Below are positions 51,892 to 62,788 of a stretch of DNA of 64,000 nucleotides, in pieces (the first letter of the stretch is position 1; every line of letters starts with the position of its first letter). Below the pieces are notes generated by a model. It was not told the origin of the DNA, made no database searches, and saw nothing but the letters and a program-made list of their open reading frames with translations. The stretch is taken from NCBI GenBank assembly GCA_030142905.1, contig JASJOG010000213.1, forward strand, positions 196,001-260,000, given 5' to 3'. A program made the translations under genes and the position numbers. The stretch is from Heliopora coerulea (lineage: Eukaryota; Cnidaria; Anthozoa; Scleralcyonacea; Helioporidae).

Positions 51892-54874
51892 TGAATGAGA
51901 GAAAGAAAGGGATTAACACGTTGATATAGAGGTAAACACAATGTGAAAATAAGCATGGGAGAGAGAGGGGAGGAAGTAAAAAAAGGTCAAGAATGGATAG
52001 GTGTGTGAGAAGAAATAAAAAGTACAGTAGAATGATAAATTTCAGCAAGAGTGAAAAAAAAATTACCATGCCATTAGAGGAACCAATGCTCACTTCTTTT
52101 TCAGAAGGGTGAAATGCAAGGGAGAGAAATGGGTGAGCTGTAGAGGATAAAAAACAAACTTAGCATGAAATTTAAACCAAACATAAGTTGGATATGAAAT
52201 GTTAGACATGTAACTGAAATACTTCTATTTAAAAAAAAAAATAATTTCTGGAAAAAAAACATACCAGAGATGATAGATGACTGGTATAAAATACATTTCA
52301 GATCAACATTCCAAACCTAAAAAAATGTTTGGATAAACATGTAGTATGGCTAGATTCATCTTAGACTTACATTTGCAGGGCTCATGGTCTGGAAATAAAT
52401 TAAGTTTACATTTTACAATTTCACTGGGATAACCAGTAGTTGTATGTGGTTTCATAATAACCAATATATTTACCTTGAATGTTCGATCCTCTGATATTGT
52501 AACTAGCAAATTATCTTGACAGGGGCAAAATTTTGATGCAGTAACACGACCAAGATGACCCTCAATAACAGTGTTCAGTTCACATGTCTGAGATCAAAAC
52601 ATAATTATTAATATTTACATATCCTTGCCAAGATGTCCTTTTATAGTTTTAACATGGCTATTGTTTGATAATTTTATTCATCAATGTGAACTTCACTGGC
52701 AGGAAGGAGTTATAAAGAAAATGAGAATTTCCTGTTAAAAATTTATTTAAGCATGAAGTTGAAGAAGTATTGAAGTTTCTAATTGAAAACTAATCCATTA
52801 ATATATACTTTATAAATAATTGAAATATCAGAATTTAATTCTTCAACTCGATTCAAATTGTATTTTGCTGGCAAAGTAACTGATCCCTTTTTACTACAAA
52901 TGAATCACTAACCTCAATAACAATAATCCATACTTCATTTCCAATGCAAATGCTGATCATGTCATCTGAGTTATTAAAACAGATATGCTGAACATATCCC
53001 AAATCTTTTGCAACAGTTACTCTCCTTATTTGACCACAAAAACTATCTAGAATTATAATTTGAATAATAAACATTAGTTCTGATATATACTAATTTATAG
53101 TAGGGGTATCAATCAGTGTTGTAGCTAGCATGTCAAAGTTGGGGGGTGCCAAGCGAATATTTCCGAATGACAAAGATTTTTGTCTGAATCTTTAATTGGA
53201 AATTGGCCTGTGGGAAGCTGAAGTGCCAAGGAAGCCTGTTTAAAATTTGGATGAGAAATCAAAACAAAAGTATATCAATTATGTGCAAAGGTATTATGTA
53301 AGTAAGAAACTAGCAATATATAGGCTTTTGTTATTTATGTGTTTATGAGCTTCTGTACAATTTGTCAATTTAATGGAATTTCTGTGGTTCACTTCATTTA
53401 AATAGTGTTGATTCTACATAGCTGTTGCTTTCTGAATGGGTAAGTTATTTTCCAAATATTGCAATTTCAAAACATTGGGGGTTGAAGCACCCCCCATACC
53501 CCCCTTGCTACAGCCCTGGTATCAGTGATACTGCTTAAATGCCAAATCTTCCTCAATAATGTAACCTGGAGGCCTAACAGTCAAACATTTAGTGTCATTC
53601 TTATTTTGGAATAACTTATAAATAAGTGATTTGACAAGTATTTAACCATATATACAAGGAAATGGTTATCAAAAAATCACTGTTCATGCAACTAAAGATT
53701 TTCCTGAAAGTTTTTAGTGACTTACTCTCCAATATAATATCTTTCTTCAGGTACCACACAATAACACAGTCTTCTGAAGCACTACCCAGAACAACTGGTT
53801 CTTGCTTATTTCCAAAACATAAGGCACTTACAGATAACTTGTGCCCTGAAAACAGCAATGGCTGAAAATTAAATAAAGAACATAACATATCACCAAGGAT
53901 AGACACTTTTATGTTTCATTCTTCATATCAGCTTTGAGCCACTACAACTTATTTTCTTAGCTGACCAAAATGCCAATACAATTAAATTTTGAGAAAATGT
54001 ATAGTTTTAGGTGATCATGACATGGTTTGTAGCAGACATGTAGTATTAATCATAAAATAAAATCAGGGGTGGCACCAGGAATTCCCCGACACAGGAGCTA
54101 ATGTATCCAATGGGAGGGCTAAACCAGAGGGGCCAGAAACATGCTCTCTTTGTAATTTCCTCAAATGAAGGGAGTAAACATCACGTTATTTTTCACAGCA
54201 CCTAACTGGAAACAGTTTACTTTGAGATTTGACATGAAACCAAGAGTCTATTATCTTTCTGCGCTAAGTCAATAACAAATACTCATAATATCTGCAACAT
54301 ATAAATGTGTTACCATCAGTGAAAATTCTCCAACAAATTGTTAATTTTTCCTCAACAGGGGGCTAAGGTTCCTTGACGGGGGTTGCAGCCCTCTCAGGTG
54401 CCACCCCTGAATAAAATACAATAGAGCACAACATAATATATCAAATACCATATCATATATATCACGTAATGTCAAATAATTAATGCATATACCATAACGA
54501 AACATAACTGAAATTAAATTAACCATACAATTTTACACCAGATAATATATTAGGACACAAATTTTAAACAAGTCCTCGGAACAATAAAGTATTTCTCAGG
54601 TAAAAATATAAAAGCGATAATAAAATCTAAAAATCACTTGAGAAAAGCCATTAAGAAAACAAGTCGTGGAACATATTTGCATACACTGAAATACACGGTC
54701 GTGTTTTATTTCTAGGCGATATTTGCTCACTTTTTCATTTGTCATTTCATGATTATAAATTCCAAATGAATTTTCCTTCTCTGAAAATGCTATCCATTCT
54801 TCGTTACAGGCCAGCTGCACGTTGTGATTTGGCGCTGAAGTTGACAACATCCCACCATGACGACAAGCCGCCAT
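40590..54874 (-). CDS. WDR27: WD repeat-containing protein 27, 24 exons, 867 aa
   Basis: Exons: 54874-54731, 53861-53726, 53046-52913, 52587-52474, 52316-52265, 52137-52067, 51491-51377, 51237-51066, 50417-50314, 50238-50141, 49377-49247, 48968-48886, 48591-48495, 47720-47628, 47536-47433, 47330-47241, 46172-46015, 45324-45191, 44735-44638, 43650-43529, 43255-43158, 42262-42160, 41212-41114, 40643-40590. All phases agree; the length is close to human WDR27 (~827). WD repeats lie at both ends: GHLGRVTASKFCPCQDNLLV and EDRTFKVW early; GHNGAVQSVNFSNDGKLLL, YDLFLTTAISDGLKMWDLRT, CIRKYEGHANRSHPVGMAW, HTDVVFDVAFHPASSQLVTA late. The middle has the WDR27 signature FRTKIKSSGYTASPR and MFSPKVNP. Expected fold is two seven-bladed propellers acting as a scaffold; molecular function is poorly known. 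Introns hold three hAT-type MITEs, a long GA tract, an AC-rich minisatellite and a palindromic element. Head to head with MED29. Confidence 0.95.
41472..41758. mobile_element. hAT-type MITE, 8-bp target duplication
   Basis: Target duplication AAAGTAGG lies at 41464-41471 and 41759-41766. Ends are CATAGGCGTACG and CGTGCGCCTATG. Poly-C blocks stand near both ends. It lies in a WDR27 intron, 287 bp, with no coding capacity. Confidence 0.8.
41795..42065. repeat. CAA-rich imperfect repeat
   Basis: About 270 bp dominated by AAC/CAA triplets with AAT interruptions, in a WDR27 intron; on the gene strand it reads TTG/GTT. Confidence 0.8.
43735..44045. repeat. AC-rich degenerate minisatellite
   Basis: Irregular 30-40 bp units recur, each with an ACCCACATACACTCA-like block followed by C-rich sequence. 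It explains the Thr/Pro/His open frame at 43558-44025, which is not called as a gene. It lies in a WDR27 intron. Confidence 0.7.
44167..44375 (+). repeat. Dispersed SINE-like repeat, copy 2
   Basis: Shares TTTATTTATA, TGGATAACC, TATCAG, GTTCTCCCTAGAGGTAAAGG and GAGTCAAACTGGACTGCACT-type blocks with 1948-2200 and, in its second half, with 58715-58860. It lies in a WDR27 intron. Confidence 0.55.
49473..49650. mobile_element. Palindromic Penelope/retrozyme-like element, 13-bp target duplication
   Basis: CATGTGAACGATA repeats at 49460-49472 and 49651-49663. The palindrome has arms of about 66 bp (to 49535 and from 49553) containing GACGAGCTTTCGGCCACT and its complement. It is followed by a tail of about 30 bases. 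GGCCGAAAGCTCGTC resembles the 3' half of a hammerhead core. It lies in a WDR27 intron. Confidence 0.7.
49987..50098 (+). repeat. Diverged TTAA-family copy
   Basis: Contains CCCCTTGACGCGTAAAATCG then GCTGGAGTAAAATAATGG and ends with GTTAA, matching the family outline. It lies in a WDR27 intron. Confidence 0.5.
50809..50910 (+). repeat. TTAA-family element, best-preserved copy
   Basis: Begins TTAACTCATTAAGGGGAGC and ends GCCCCTTAACACGTTAA, with core AAAATTGTCTGGCATTAACC and AGAGTAAAAT. It lies in a WDR27 intron. Confidence 0.8.
51751..51889. repeat. (GA)n microsatellite, about 140 bp
   Basis: Nearly pure GA with a few AAAG interruptions; purine-rich flanks extend from about 51650. On the WDR27 strand it is a CT tract about 260 bases upstream of the exon 7 acceptor. 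It produces Ser/Leu-repeat open frames on the minus strand that are not genes. Confidence 0.95.
53114..53518. mobile_element. hAT-type MITE, 8-bp target duplication (one mismatch)
   Basis: GTATCAAT (53106-53113) and GTATCAGT (53519-53526) flank it. Ends read CAGTGTTGTAGCTAGCATG and CCCTTGCTACAGCCCTG, inverted. It lies in WDR27 intron 2. Confidence 0.75.
54064..54409. mobile_element. hAT-type MITE, perfect 8-bp target duplication
   Basis: AATAAAAT lies at 54056-54063 and 54410-54417. Ends CAGGGGTGGCACC and GGTGCCACCCCTG are inverted repeats. It lies in WDR27 intron 1; no coding capacity. Confidence 0.85.
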
Positions 54875-54953
54875 AATTCGTGAAATTTTACATTTCCCGC
54901 GCTAAGCTAAACTGAACCCGCAGGACTCCACGCGAGACTTGCCACCATTCAAT
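54875..54953. promoter_or_regulatory. 79-bp bidirectional promoter core, WDR27 and MED29
   Basis: Only 79 bp separate the two start codons. TTTCCCGCGC (54893-54902) resembles an E2F or Pan-type GC site. No TATA box. Both 5' UTRs must be very short or overlap, unless untranslated upstream exons exist. Confidence 0.7.
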
Positions 54954-56427
54954 ATGGCGTCTGGGTCTAGTCAAACCCAAACACAAAGTTCAGGAACTGC
55001 TTCAACTTCTTCTAAACCTAGTTGGCCAGAAGATCCAGTGTCTAAGGTCAAAGCTTCTATCCCACTGCTAAGAGAATCAGTTTCGGTGCGAACCAATCAA
55101 TCGTTTTCTTTAAACTCATCACATTCTCAAGTCCTTTACTTCAGTATTTTACTGTAGCTAATGCTAGATGATTTTACTCGGGACAGGGACGAGCCCTCGG
55201 CATTAAAGGGTTAAGTATCATTTAGGATATTGGTTACTTGATTTATGTACTTTGGTCTTAATTTGACGGTTCTTACTTTTTGTTAAGAGTTTGTTTGAGC
55301 AAGCCAGCATTGTCGTTCAATTGCAATCCTCAGGAGAACCTATTCAAATTGACACGAGTGACGGGTGAGTTGAAGTCATTGTCAAACCACCCATACTACA
55401 GTATCTCAACATATATTTTTATGTATTAATTATATATTATTTATACCATATTTTAGTTTATTTAATAAAGGGAAAAGAATTTATTCGTTGCTATCCATCA
55501 TCTATTAAACGACCAAATCTCAACATTCTGCATGATATTATGAGCATATTTTCCATGGCCCAAAAATACCCCATATCCTTTACAATGACCTTTTAAATAT
55601 TTTCTTTTCTATTAGTTTTTGTAAAAACTAAATAAATTTGCTTTAGCCATTTTCTATTATTTAATTTTTAAATGCACAGAAGATGGCAAAATGTCTTAAG
55701 AACATCACCCACCTGTTAAAATATCATTTAAAGCAATACTTTTTTGTTCTTATGACATTGTGACACCATATGCACATTAATAACTGAACAAACAACAGCA
55801 GAATGAATTCTACTTGTTGAAATATCAATCACGAATACCTAGTTGATGCAACTCCAGCAATGCTCATCTCTTCTTAAATGTTAATTAATGTTTTTGTTTC
55901 TGTTTGACTCTGAAAGCAAGTTAACTCTGGAACAGCAAAATGCAAAGTTTGCCAAAGCACTAGAGGAATTTCACCATACATGTGATGCACTGGAAACTAA
56001 CATTGTATGTATTGATCCTGCAATATACACAGATAATTTTTATGAAACATCTGTCATATTGACTTTCAGAAAACTATTAACTAAAGTCATAAGTTCACCT
56101 AGTGTGACTACAAATGCAGCTTACACTAAAATATAACCCTTTGTTCATCTTTTTTATCCCCGATCACTAAAATTAATGGATAAATATTGATTGTATTTTA
56201 ATGTGTCATATTTGGAAATGTTATCACTGTAGATGCTGGCAAGAGCCACAGTTATTCAATCTCAAGAGAGCCAGAAGTTTACAAGTAGACCAGAATCAAA
56301 ACAGAGTGAATCAGATGTTCCCCCACAGACTTATTCAGACTATCTGTCAACTGTTAGATTACAAGTAACTGCAACAAAAGAAATTCATGATCTGTTAAAA
56401 GATTTTAGCAGAAGCTTGAATGAGTAG
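54954..56427 (+). CDS. MED29: Mediator complex subunit 29, four exons, 163 aa
   Basis: Exons 54954-55085, 55288-55364, 55917-56004 and 56233-56427, all in phase. MED29 is part of the Mediator tail/upper-middle region that links activators to RNA polymerase II (family knowledge). Recognisable segments: a Ser/Thr/Gln-rich N-terminus (MASGSSQTQTQSSGTASTSS), KVKASIPLLRESV, NAKFAKALEEFHHTCDALE, and the C-terminal block YSDYLSTVRLQVTATKEIHDLL, which parallels the vertebrate YPQYLAVIKAQISCAKDIHTALL. Slightly shorter than human (200 aa), mainly at the low-complexity N-terminus. The exon 1 donor is a weaker TCG|GTGCGA. A partial TTAA-family copy lies at 55164-55214 in intron 1. Divergent from WDR27 with a 79-bp shared upstream region. 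Confidence 0.93.
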
Positions 56428-56691
56428 TTAACAAATTTTACACTATAGATAAGCTTGCAATAATCACCAGGTAAATTTTATAAACAGCTTGGAGTGAAAA
56501 AGTAGTCTAAAAGAGTTCTTTATTTTAAATATCTTAGTGCAAACTGGTAATTTGCTTCAGTACTACTTGGTTACATTTTTGAGAGCAACCTTTATTAGTG
56601 AATTGTCTTTTACTTATTCTGTGTGGTTAAGTTTTCGTTTCCAACTCGGGATTCTTCATTTCAAGACAGGTTGATTTTCCGACATAAGGCA
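56428..56691. other. Convergent 3' ends of MED29 and the coiled-coil gene
   Basis: 264 bp between two stop codons. The two 3' UTRs must be short or overlap as antisense. No repeat was recognised. Confidence 0.5.
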
Positions 56692-57078
56692 TTATTCAGT
56701 AACTGCGTCTTTAAGTTTGTTAAATTCTTGTAACTCTCTTTGTTTTAAGTCATCCATCAGTCGTTTGAACTTTTCTTTGTTCTTCTTGTAAATGTCCAAA
56801 CTTTTCAAGTATCGTTGCTCCAATTCTTGTAAATTTTTAGCACGGTTAAAAGCAACTTTTTTGATAACATCGGTTGTCTTCTCTAGCTCACCGGTTTTCT
56901 GACTCAAAATTGATAATTTTTTCTTGCTCTCCTCGTAGTCTTCTTTGGCGTTAGCTTCGTGTTTAATGTCATTTAAAAGATTTACATTCTTCATCAGAGA
57001 CTCCTCAAGTGCGCAACAGCGCTGCAGTATTTCATGGAAATCTTTTAAAATACCGTGGGCGTGGTGTTTCTCGGCCAT
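56692..57078 (-). CDS. Small coiled-coil protein, single exon, 128 aa, family not recognised
   Basis: The start at 57078 has a strong context (GAAAATGGCC). An in-frame ATG lies 8 codons upstream at 57102, and a possible CTCGTTTTCAG acceptor lies between them, so an untranslated first exon is likely. The protein is almost wholly charged, with heptad-like spacing: LKDFHEILQRCCALEESLMK, KLSILSQKTGELEKTTDVIK, LQELEQRYLKSLDIYKK, KEKFKRLMDDLKQRELQEF. No signal peptide or membrane segment. Size and pattern resemble small subunits of kinetochore, centrosomal or vesicle-tether complexes, but I cannot assign one. Convergent with MED29 and divergent from HHAT. Confidence 0.75.
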   Translation of the reverse strand: MAEKHHAHGILKDFHEILQRCCALEESLMKNVNLLNDIKHEANAKEDYEESKKKLSILSQKTGELEKTTDVIKKVAFNRAKNLQELEQRYLKSLDIYKKNKEKFKRLMDDLKQRELQEFNKLKDAVTE

Positions 57079-57102
57079 TTTCGCTGAAAACGAGATTGTC
57101 AT

Positions 57103-57571
57103 TCACGCGCTTTTCAGATTACGTCATTAATCAGCAGTCTTTAATATTGGTATCGGCAACGTGAATTTAATTAATAAATTTTCAGTGATAACCAGAGCAT
57201 CGGTTAAACATAATAAGGTATAACTGCTACAGTAGCTTTAATTAAAATTCAAATTGAAACTGAAAGAAATTGTCGACTGATTATCGGGAAAACGCGATCG
57301 TTGTTCATTGGCTGCTTGATCAGAGGAACCGGAAGTAATGAATTTTTTACAAATTCTACAAAATTTTATACAAACATTAACGTTATGGTTTACAGGTAGC
57401 TCAATTTCTCACTTAAGCTGTCAAATATGGAGTAAAAATAGAATTGTTCAGATGAGTCGGCCCAGCAATCTGTATGGATAACTGAAGCGTGGTAACAGCG
57501 GAAGTCAGAAGAAGAGATAATTATAGTATCCTTGACTTGGTAGAGATGTAGAAAGGTTTGGTTTGAACATT
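57103..57571. promoter_or_regulatory. Divergent upstream region, coiled-coil gene and HHAT
   Basis: About 470 bp between start codons. It contains CGCGAT-type GC islands near 57290 and a CGGAAG motif near 57330, and another at 57500, both ETS-like. No TATA box was recognised. Confidence 0.4.
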
Positions 57572-60500
57572 ATGAGAGTAACAGAAAGATACAAGAAGGA
57601 TCGAGATAAAAAGCAAACTCAGAAGATTACAGCAACATTGACAGAGGATGGGCCACGTTTGGGATGTGATGCAGATTTGCCATTTTTGGAAAAAGTTGTT
57701 TATTTTGTGGTATATTGTACATGTTTAGCAGCAGCTGTGTTCAAGATTTATAAATTTCCAACAGGCGAGTGAATAGTTTTCATGGCATGTTTGAATTGAT
57801 CCAACTGATACATATTAACTAAAATTTATGAATGTGTATATTATGTTATTAAAGTGCATAAAGTCCAAGTATCTTTTATTGATTTCTGGGTCGTCGGTAA
57901 AATTGAGCACATTAATCATCGTAAACATTATGTGCCTAGTAAACAAAAAACTAAACTCTACTCTTTCTTTTACGCAAAAGAATTAAACTTACTTTTGATG
58001 AAGATGGCCAAGCAAGTCTTTCGTTTTAAGTGCAAAGTCTCATTTTATTAATTGCAGCTGAAAAGAAAAATGTGACTATATCTTTAACCTTCCGCAGTGT
58101 TTTGACTTTTACAATTCTAATTGAAAAGTTACATTCTAATTCATAGAAAATCCTGACGAGCTGTACAAAGAGGATTTTAAAGATGGGTGGCAATTTACTG
58201 GGAGAAAGAGGGTAAATTTGACGTCTAATCTATATAATTGTTAGAGACATTGTTCTCTTTTTTCATTGATTAATTAATCTTACTAGATATATGTATTCTG
58301 CAGGATATCTCTGATTTTGAGTGGGAATTTTGGAGTGGTCAATTCAGATTTCTTGTTATCTCATCATTTCTTCACTGTTTGGGAAGCCGTATTGTTGCAA
58401 GGCTTTTCCCAGAGGTAAATATGCCCGTTCTTTAGGGACTTATCTGATTTTTTGTGATGTAATAAGTTACATACAGCATTCCCATCACACTGTGAAAACA
58501 GGTGAATTTAACACTGTGGATGGTAGAATTTAAACTGCAAGGCTGGGTTAAAATCTGGAATGTTAAAGGAAAAGTCAACAGTAAACAGGGCCAGTGCCAA
58601 AGATTTCCCTGATGCAGGAACTTGTCAATGACATGGATGCTAAACTATCTGTCTGTGGACATACTCCTGGGAAATTTTGAAGTTTTAAACTTATCAGTCA
58701 TTACCAAGCCAAAATTCTCCCTTAAAGTTCAGTGAGGACTACCCATCATGGTTCCACTGTTACTGCATGAGGAAACTTTATTACCAACAGAAAACCTGTC
58801 TTGTTTGATTAAGTCAAACTGGACTACATACTTCTCTCTTGTAATCAGGTAAATTCAATAAGACGACTGCATGGAGGTGGAATTCAACCTTAGTTACTCC
58901 AGTAAAAGATGTGCACAACCATCTTGCCACCAGTGCCCCATGTAAATGTACCTTGAAGTCTTTCTCAATATTACAGTTAAAGCAACAATGGTTCCCTGAT
59001 AATGGAAACTTTCCCCACAGAGGTTTACATTATAGCCCCTGCCACTTCTGCTACAACTCCTATTTAGATCAGTTTATATGAAACCATACTACTAAAGTCC
59101 CAGGTTTACCTAAGAAGCAGTTTATAAAAGATATCCACAAAAGTCTTTCACTTTCAGGCCTTATCTTGCATTGTTTAAAACATATTTTTTCCACTTGTAG
59201 TATAGGATGGAGTACTTTGCTGTATTTCAGCTGGGGCTTATATGGTATGGTCTTGGGTGGAAGCCAATGCTTGTATTTTTTGGACACAATGTTCTGTACT
59301 ACATTACAAGTCAGTTTAAATCAGTTTTGTTTTCCTGGTTGATTGGAGTGGTGCTTTTAATTTCATTTGTCTCCATTGAAAATCTAACAAAATGGCAGGT
59401 AAATTCATTATAATTATTATGTTCTAATTATCAAGAGCTCTGAAACTTTCAACAAACTTAATATAAGTTAGAATAATTAAATCATACAAGAATATTAATC
59501 TTGGGCATGCATAATTTTCCCTGATTATCTGAACATGCTACTTTCGGCACATTCATTCTACTAAATAATTGTATTGGTTCCTTTTTAGTTCTATAAATTT
59601 ACAAACAGTGTCAATGATGGTGACTTTGTACTTTTTACATCTTTGATGTGTCAGCTGAGAGGTATGAGTTTTTGTTTGGATTCTTGCCTGGCAGCAAGTA
59701 GAAAGGACAATCCAAGTGATGTTGCAAGTGAAGTTCAATATGGCTTTATGGATTTGCTTGGATATAACTTGTACTTACCTCTATTTTGCAATGGACCAGT
59801 TGTACTTTATGATGATTTTTATCAGCAGGTAATCTTTGACATATAACAATTGTAATTTAACTTATTTCTTCTAAAGTAGATTCTTCCTCTGCTGAATAAA
59901 ATGGTAGAATGTTTGCCAGAATAAACTTCTAGAGTAACATGATAAAAAGAAAAAGGTTGTTTTAGAGATGAGATGAGGTTTTAGAGATGAAAGTCTTAAT
60001 GGAAGGGAGAGTGACAGTATGGCATTTTGTGTCAAGGGTCCAAACATTACTCCTTGGCATGGATCAGTGGGGCCATAGCTCCTCCAAACTTGGACTCAAC
60101 ACTGATTTTGATGGAGTGAGGTCCAGAAGGACCTTCAGTCAAAATATGATGGTCACTGCTCTTATATATCACAGAATTATGCAAAGAGAAATGAATTATT
60201 TACCATGAATATGACTTACACAGAATTTTTCATAGCATAAGTTACATTTCACTACATGTTGCATCTTGGTCTTTGATTTATTTTTTTAATACAAATGTAC
60301 TATGATTGAGGGATGAGTTGTTTATTTCTCTGAAACTTAGTATACATGCAGCAGATATGCTAAATATCATGTTTTTAAAAAAAAAGTAAAAAGAAAACTT
60401 GGGGATAGAGTCCTCAAAGCCATCAGGATGGTTCCAGTTATCCCCAGGATTTTGTATCATTTCCTTTTGCCTGCAGAACCACCAAAACTTCATCCTTGAC

Positions 60501-62788
60501 CTCATAGTGGCTGGCTCTCTCATCTCCATGATTATTTTTAATTTTAAACTTGTTTTCCTTTGGAGAGTTAAGAGACTGACAGAAATTATTTAACCATCAA
60601 TTTTAGGTGAAAAAGCCACCTGATGAGCTTTCAAAAGATGTTCTGTTGGGATTTGCAAGGGATGCTTTAAAGACCATTTGGTGGTTCATAGCAATGGAGT
60701 TCAGCTTTCATTATCTATACATCACATCGATGGCCCGTGATCAATACATAATCAGTATTGTTCCTGTTTGGACATCAACTGGTTTGATGTACACCTTAGT
60801 TTTATTGTTTTATTTAAAATATGTTGTCTTCTACAGATTTGCAGGAATGTTTGCCAGACTAGATGGAGTATACCCTCCTGGCATACCAAGATGTGTCTTG
60901 GGCTTATATTTATTTACTGACATGTGGAAGTGAGTATAAAGATGTCTTTTTAAGCATTTTCACATTAAACAGAAGTTTAATACCAGAAAGCTATGGTTAT
61001 TGGTACTCTTAATACTATGTTTATATTGCCATTTTCATCATTCTTGATTCACACAAATGCACTGCAGTGCCATAATTATCTTTTTGTGTGTGTCATTGAC
61101 TTTAAAATGTGACTAATATAAAAGATATAGTAATTTTACATATGCTCAGTTTTAAGTGGAATTGGGGCTGCAAAGTTTTGCTGTAGGGAGAAAATAATAA
61201 TGCCTTATAGTCCATGATTGCGACTAGTTAGCACTTACTTGAGTTTTCATTAAGGATGGAGAGCCCATCACCTCACCCCACCCTCCAGCACTGCAGTTTC
61301 AGGACAAGTCCACATTCCCATTTTTCTTTCTTTTGTAGTACAGCTAAAGCACATCCTTCCTCTTCTTAAAAGTTTCAAACATTTTTCTAGTACTAAAATA
61401 ATATAACAATATTCTTACCTCAACCAATGCTTGAGGAAAGATCATGAATATGAACTTGAATGGCCTGGGAAAATATGCTTCATAAGTCTGTTCTTGTCCA
61501 AGTGTAGTTTACCCATGTGGTCATATAACATTCCCATATTGGGGCATGGTTTCCAAATGAACTTAAATGCTGGGACTTCATTAATTTCAGATGGACATGG
61601 ATTTCGTAGTTTTCTGAAATGCATAAACATTTCAACAAGCTTGTATTTGATTACATCTATAAATATTCTTAGGTACTTTGATCAAGGATTACACAACTGG
61701 CTCATGAAGTATGTGAAATGTTTTCCACTATTTATGTCAGCCATTCTAGCCTATCAATATTGAGGAAACAGTGAATCTTTTTATCCCAGATACATCTACA
61801 TTCCTCTTGGTGGGTCAAAGAATGGCATACTCAAGCAAGTACTGAGTTCTATGACATGCTTTGCCTATGTCTACTACTGGCATGGTGCATATGACTATTT
61901 GTTATACTGGGTCATAATTCAATGGTTGGGTGTGTTTCTGGAATCTGTGGCAGGAAAACTCCTGAAGACAAAAATTATCCAACATCTGGAAGTAAGTAAA
62001 CATTTTATCTGCAACCAGAAAACCTCAAGGATTAAAGATAACTTTTTCTTTAAACTTTCTTTATTAACTTTCTTTCAGAATGATGTCTTATTACCTTCAG
62101 CAACAAGACGTCTACATGCCATTATTGGTGTTTTTACCCTCACTGCTGCTATTCTAAGCAATGTAATTTTTCTAGTGAACTACCCATCTGTCACAGCATA
62201 TCTTCATGCAGTCATTATTGAAGGTAACTTGTAATTCAATAACTTGTCATTAGTGTTGTAATGTGTTCAAAACTATTTTTATGTAGTAACCACACTCCAT
62301 AATTTGAAAATTGGTGCGATGTTTTTAAGCATAGAAATGAAACAATGTTACTACCTAAAGCCTTCCATGAGAATGGTCAAGGGAGGAAGCAACATATGTG
62401 CATGGCAGAGAATGTTACCAATCATACACACAGTCACTAGCCTGATTCAGTTTAGCTTAGCCAGTCTTCATATGAAAATACATTTTTTTAGTTAAATCTG
62501 ATTATCATGTTCATGGTTTGGCACCAGACCTTGTTTTAAAAACAAATGCAAATGGTAATCTGGGAATGGTCTGTTTCCGGCTTATTGCAAGAATTGAAAT
62601 ATTGAAATAATTTAACATAAATACCAAAATAAAATACTAAAATAATTTAATTTCATTGTTTTTCAATACATGTAGGTGGTGTATGGACAGTGATATCCTA
62701 TACAACAGTGACATATTGTTTGGTACAAGTAATCATGGAAGTTAACTTACAAAGAAAAGAGCTTTCACATGCAAAGAAAAATCTATAA
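57572..62788 (+). CDS. HHAT: Hedgehog acyltransferase (MBOAT family), ten exons, 541 aa
   Basis: Exons: 57572-57764, 58147-58211, 58304-58414, 59201-59398, 59589-59828, 60607-60929, 61673-61708, 61790-61991, 62079-62223, 62676-62788; all in phase. HHAT is an ER multipass enzyme that N-palmitoylates Hedgehog ligands (family knowledge). The MBOAT catalytic histidine sits in YYWHGAYDYL (His ~420, human His379); the conserved aspartate is in YFDQGLHNWL (Asp ~380, human Asp339). Other matches: DFEWEFW, PRCVLGLYLF with the Cys that is palmitoylated in the human protein, YIYIPLGGSKNG. About ten hydrophobic segments are visible. The N-terminus is ~40 residues longer than human. The first intron appears to be GC-AG: ACAG|GCGAGT, the only donor that keeps the frame KFPT-ENPDELYKEDF. 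It could instead be the paralogue-like HHATL, but the conserved His argues for an active acyltransferase. Confidence 0.93.
58715..58860 (+). repeat. Dispersed SINE-like repeat, partial copy 3
   Basis: Contains CACTGTTACTGCATGAGG, AGAAAACCTGTC and AAGTCAAACTGGACTACAT blocks shared with 44167-44375. It lies in HHAT intron 3. Confidence 0.5.
59884..59942 (+). repeat. Partial TTAA-family copy
   Basis: Core CTGAATAAAATGGTAGAATG then GCCAGAATAAACTTCTAGAG, in HHAT intron 5. Confidence 0.45.

Noticed and set aside
51492..52093. Two long overlapping minus-strand frames rich in Ser and Leu
   Set aside because: They are translations of the GA microsatellite and its purine-rich flanks.
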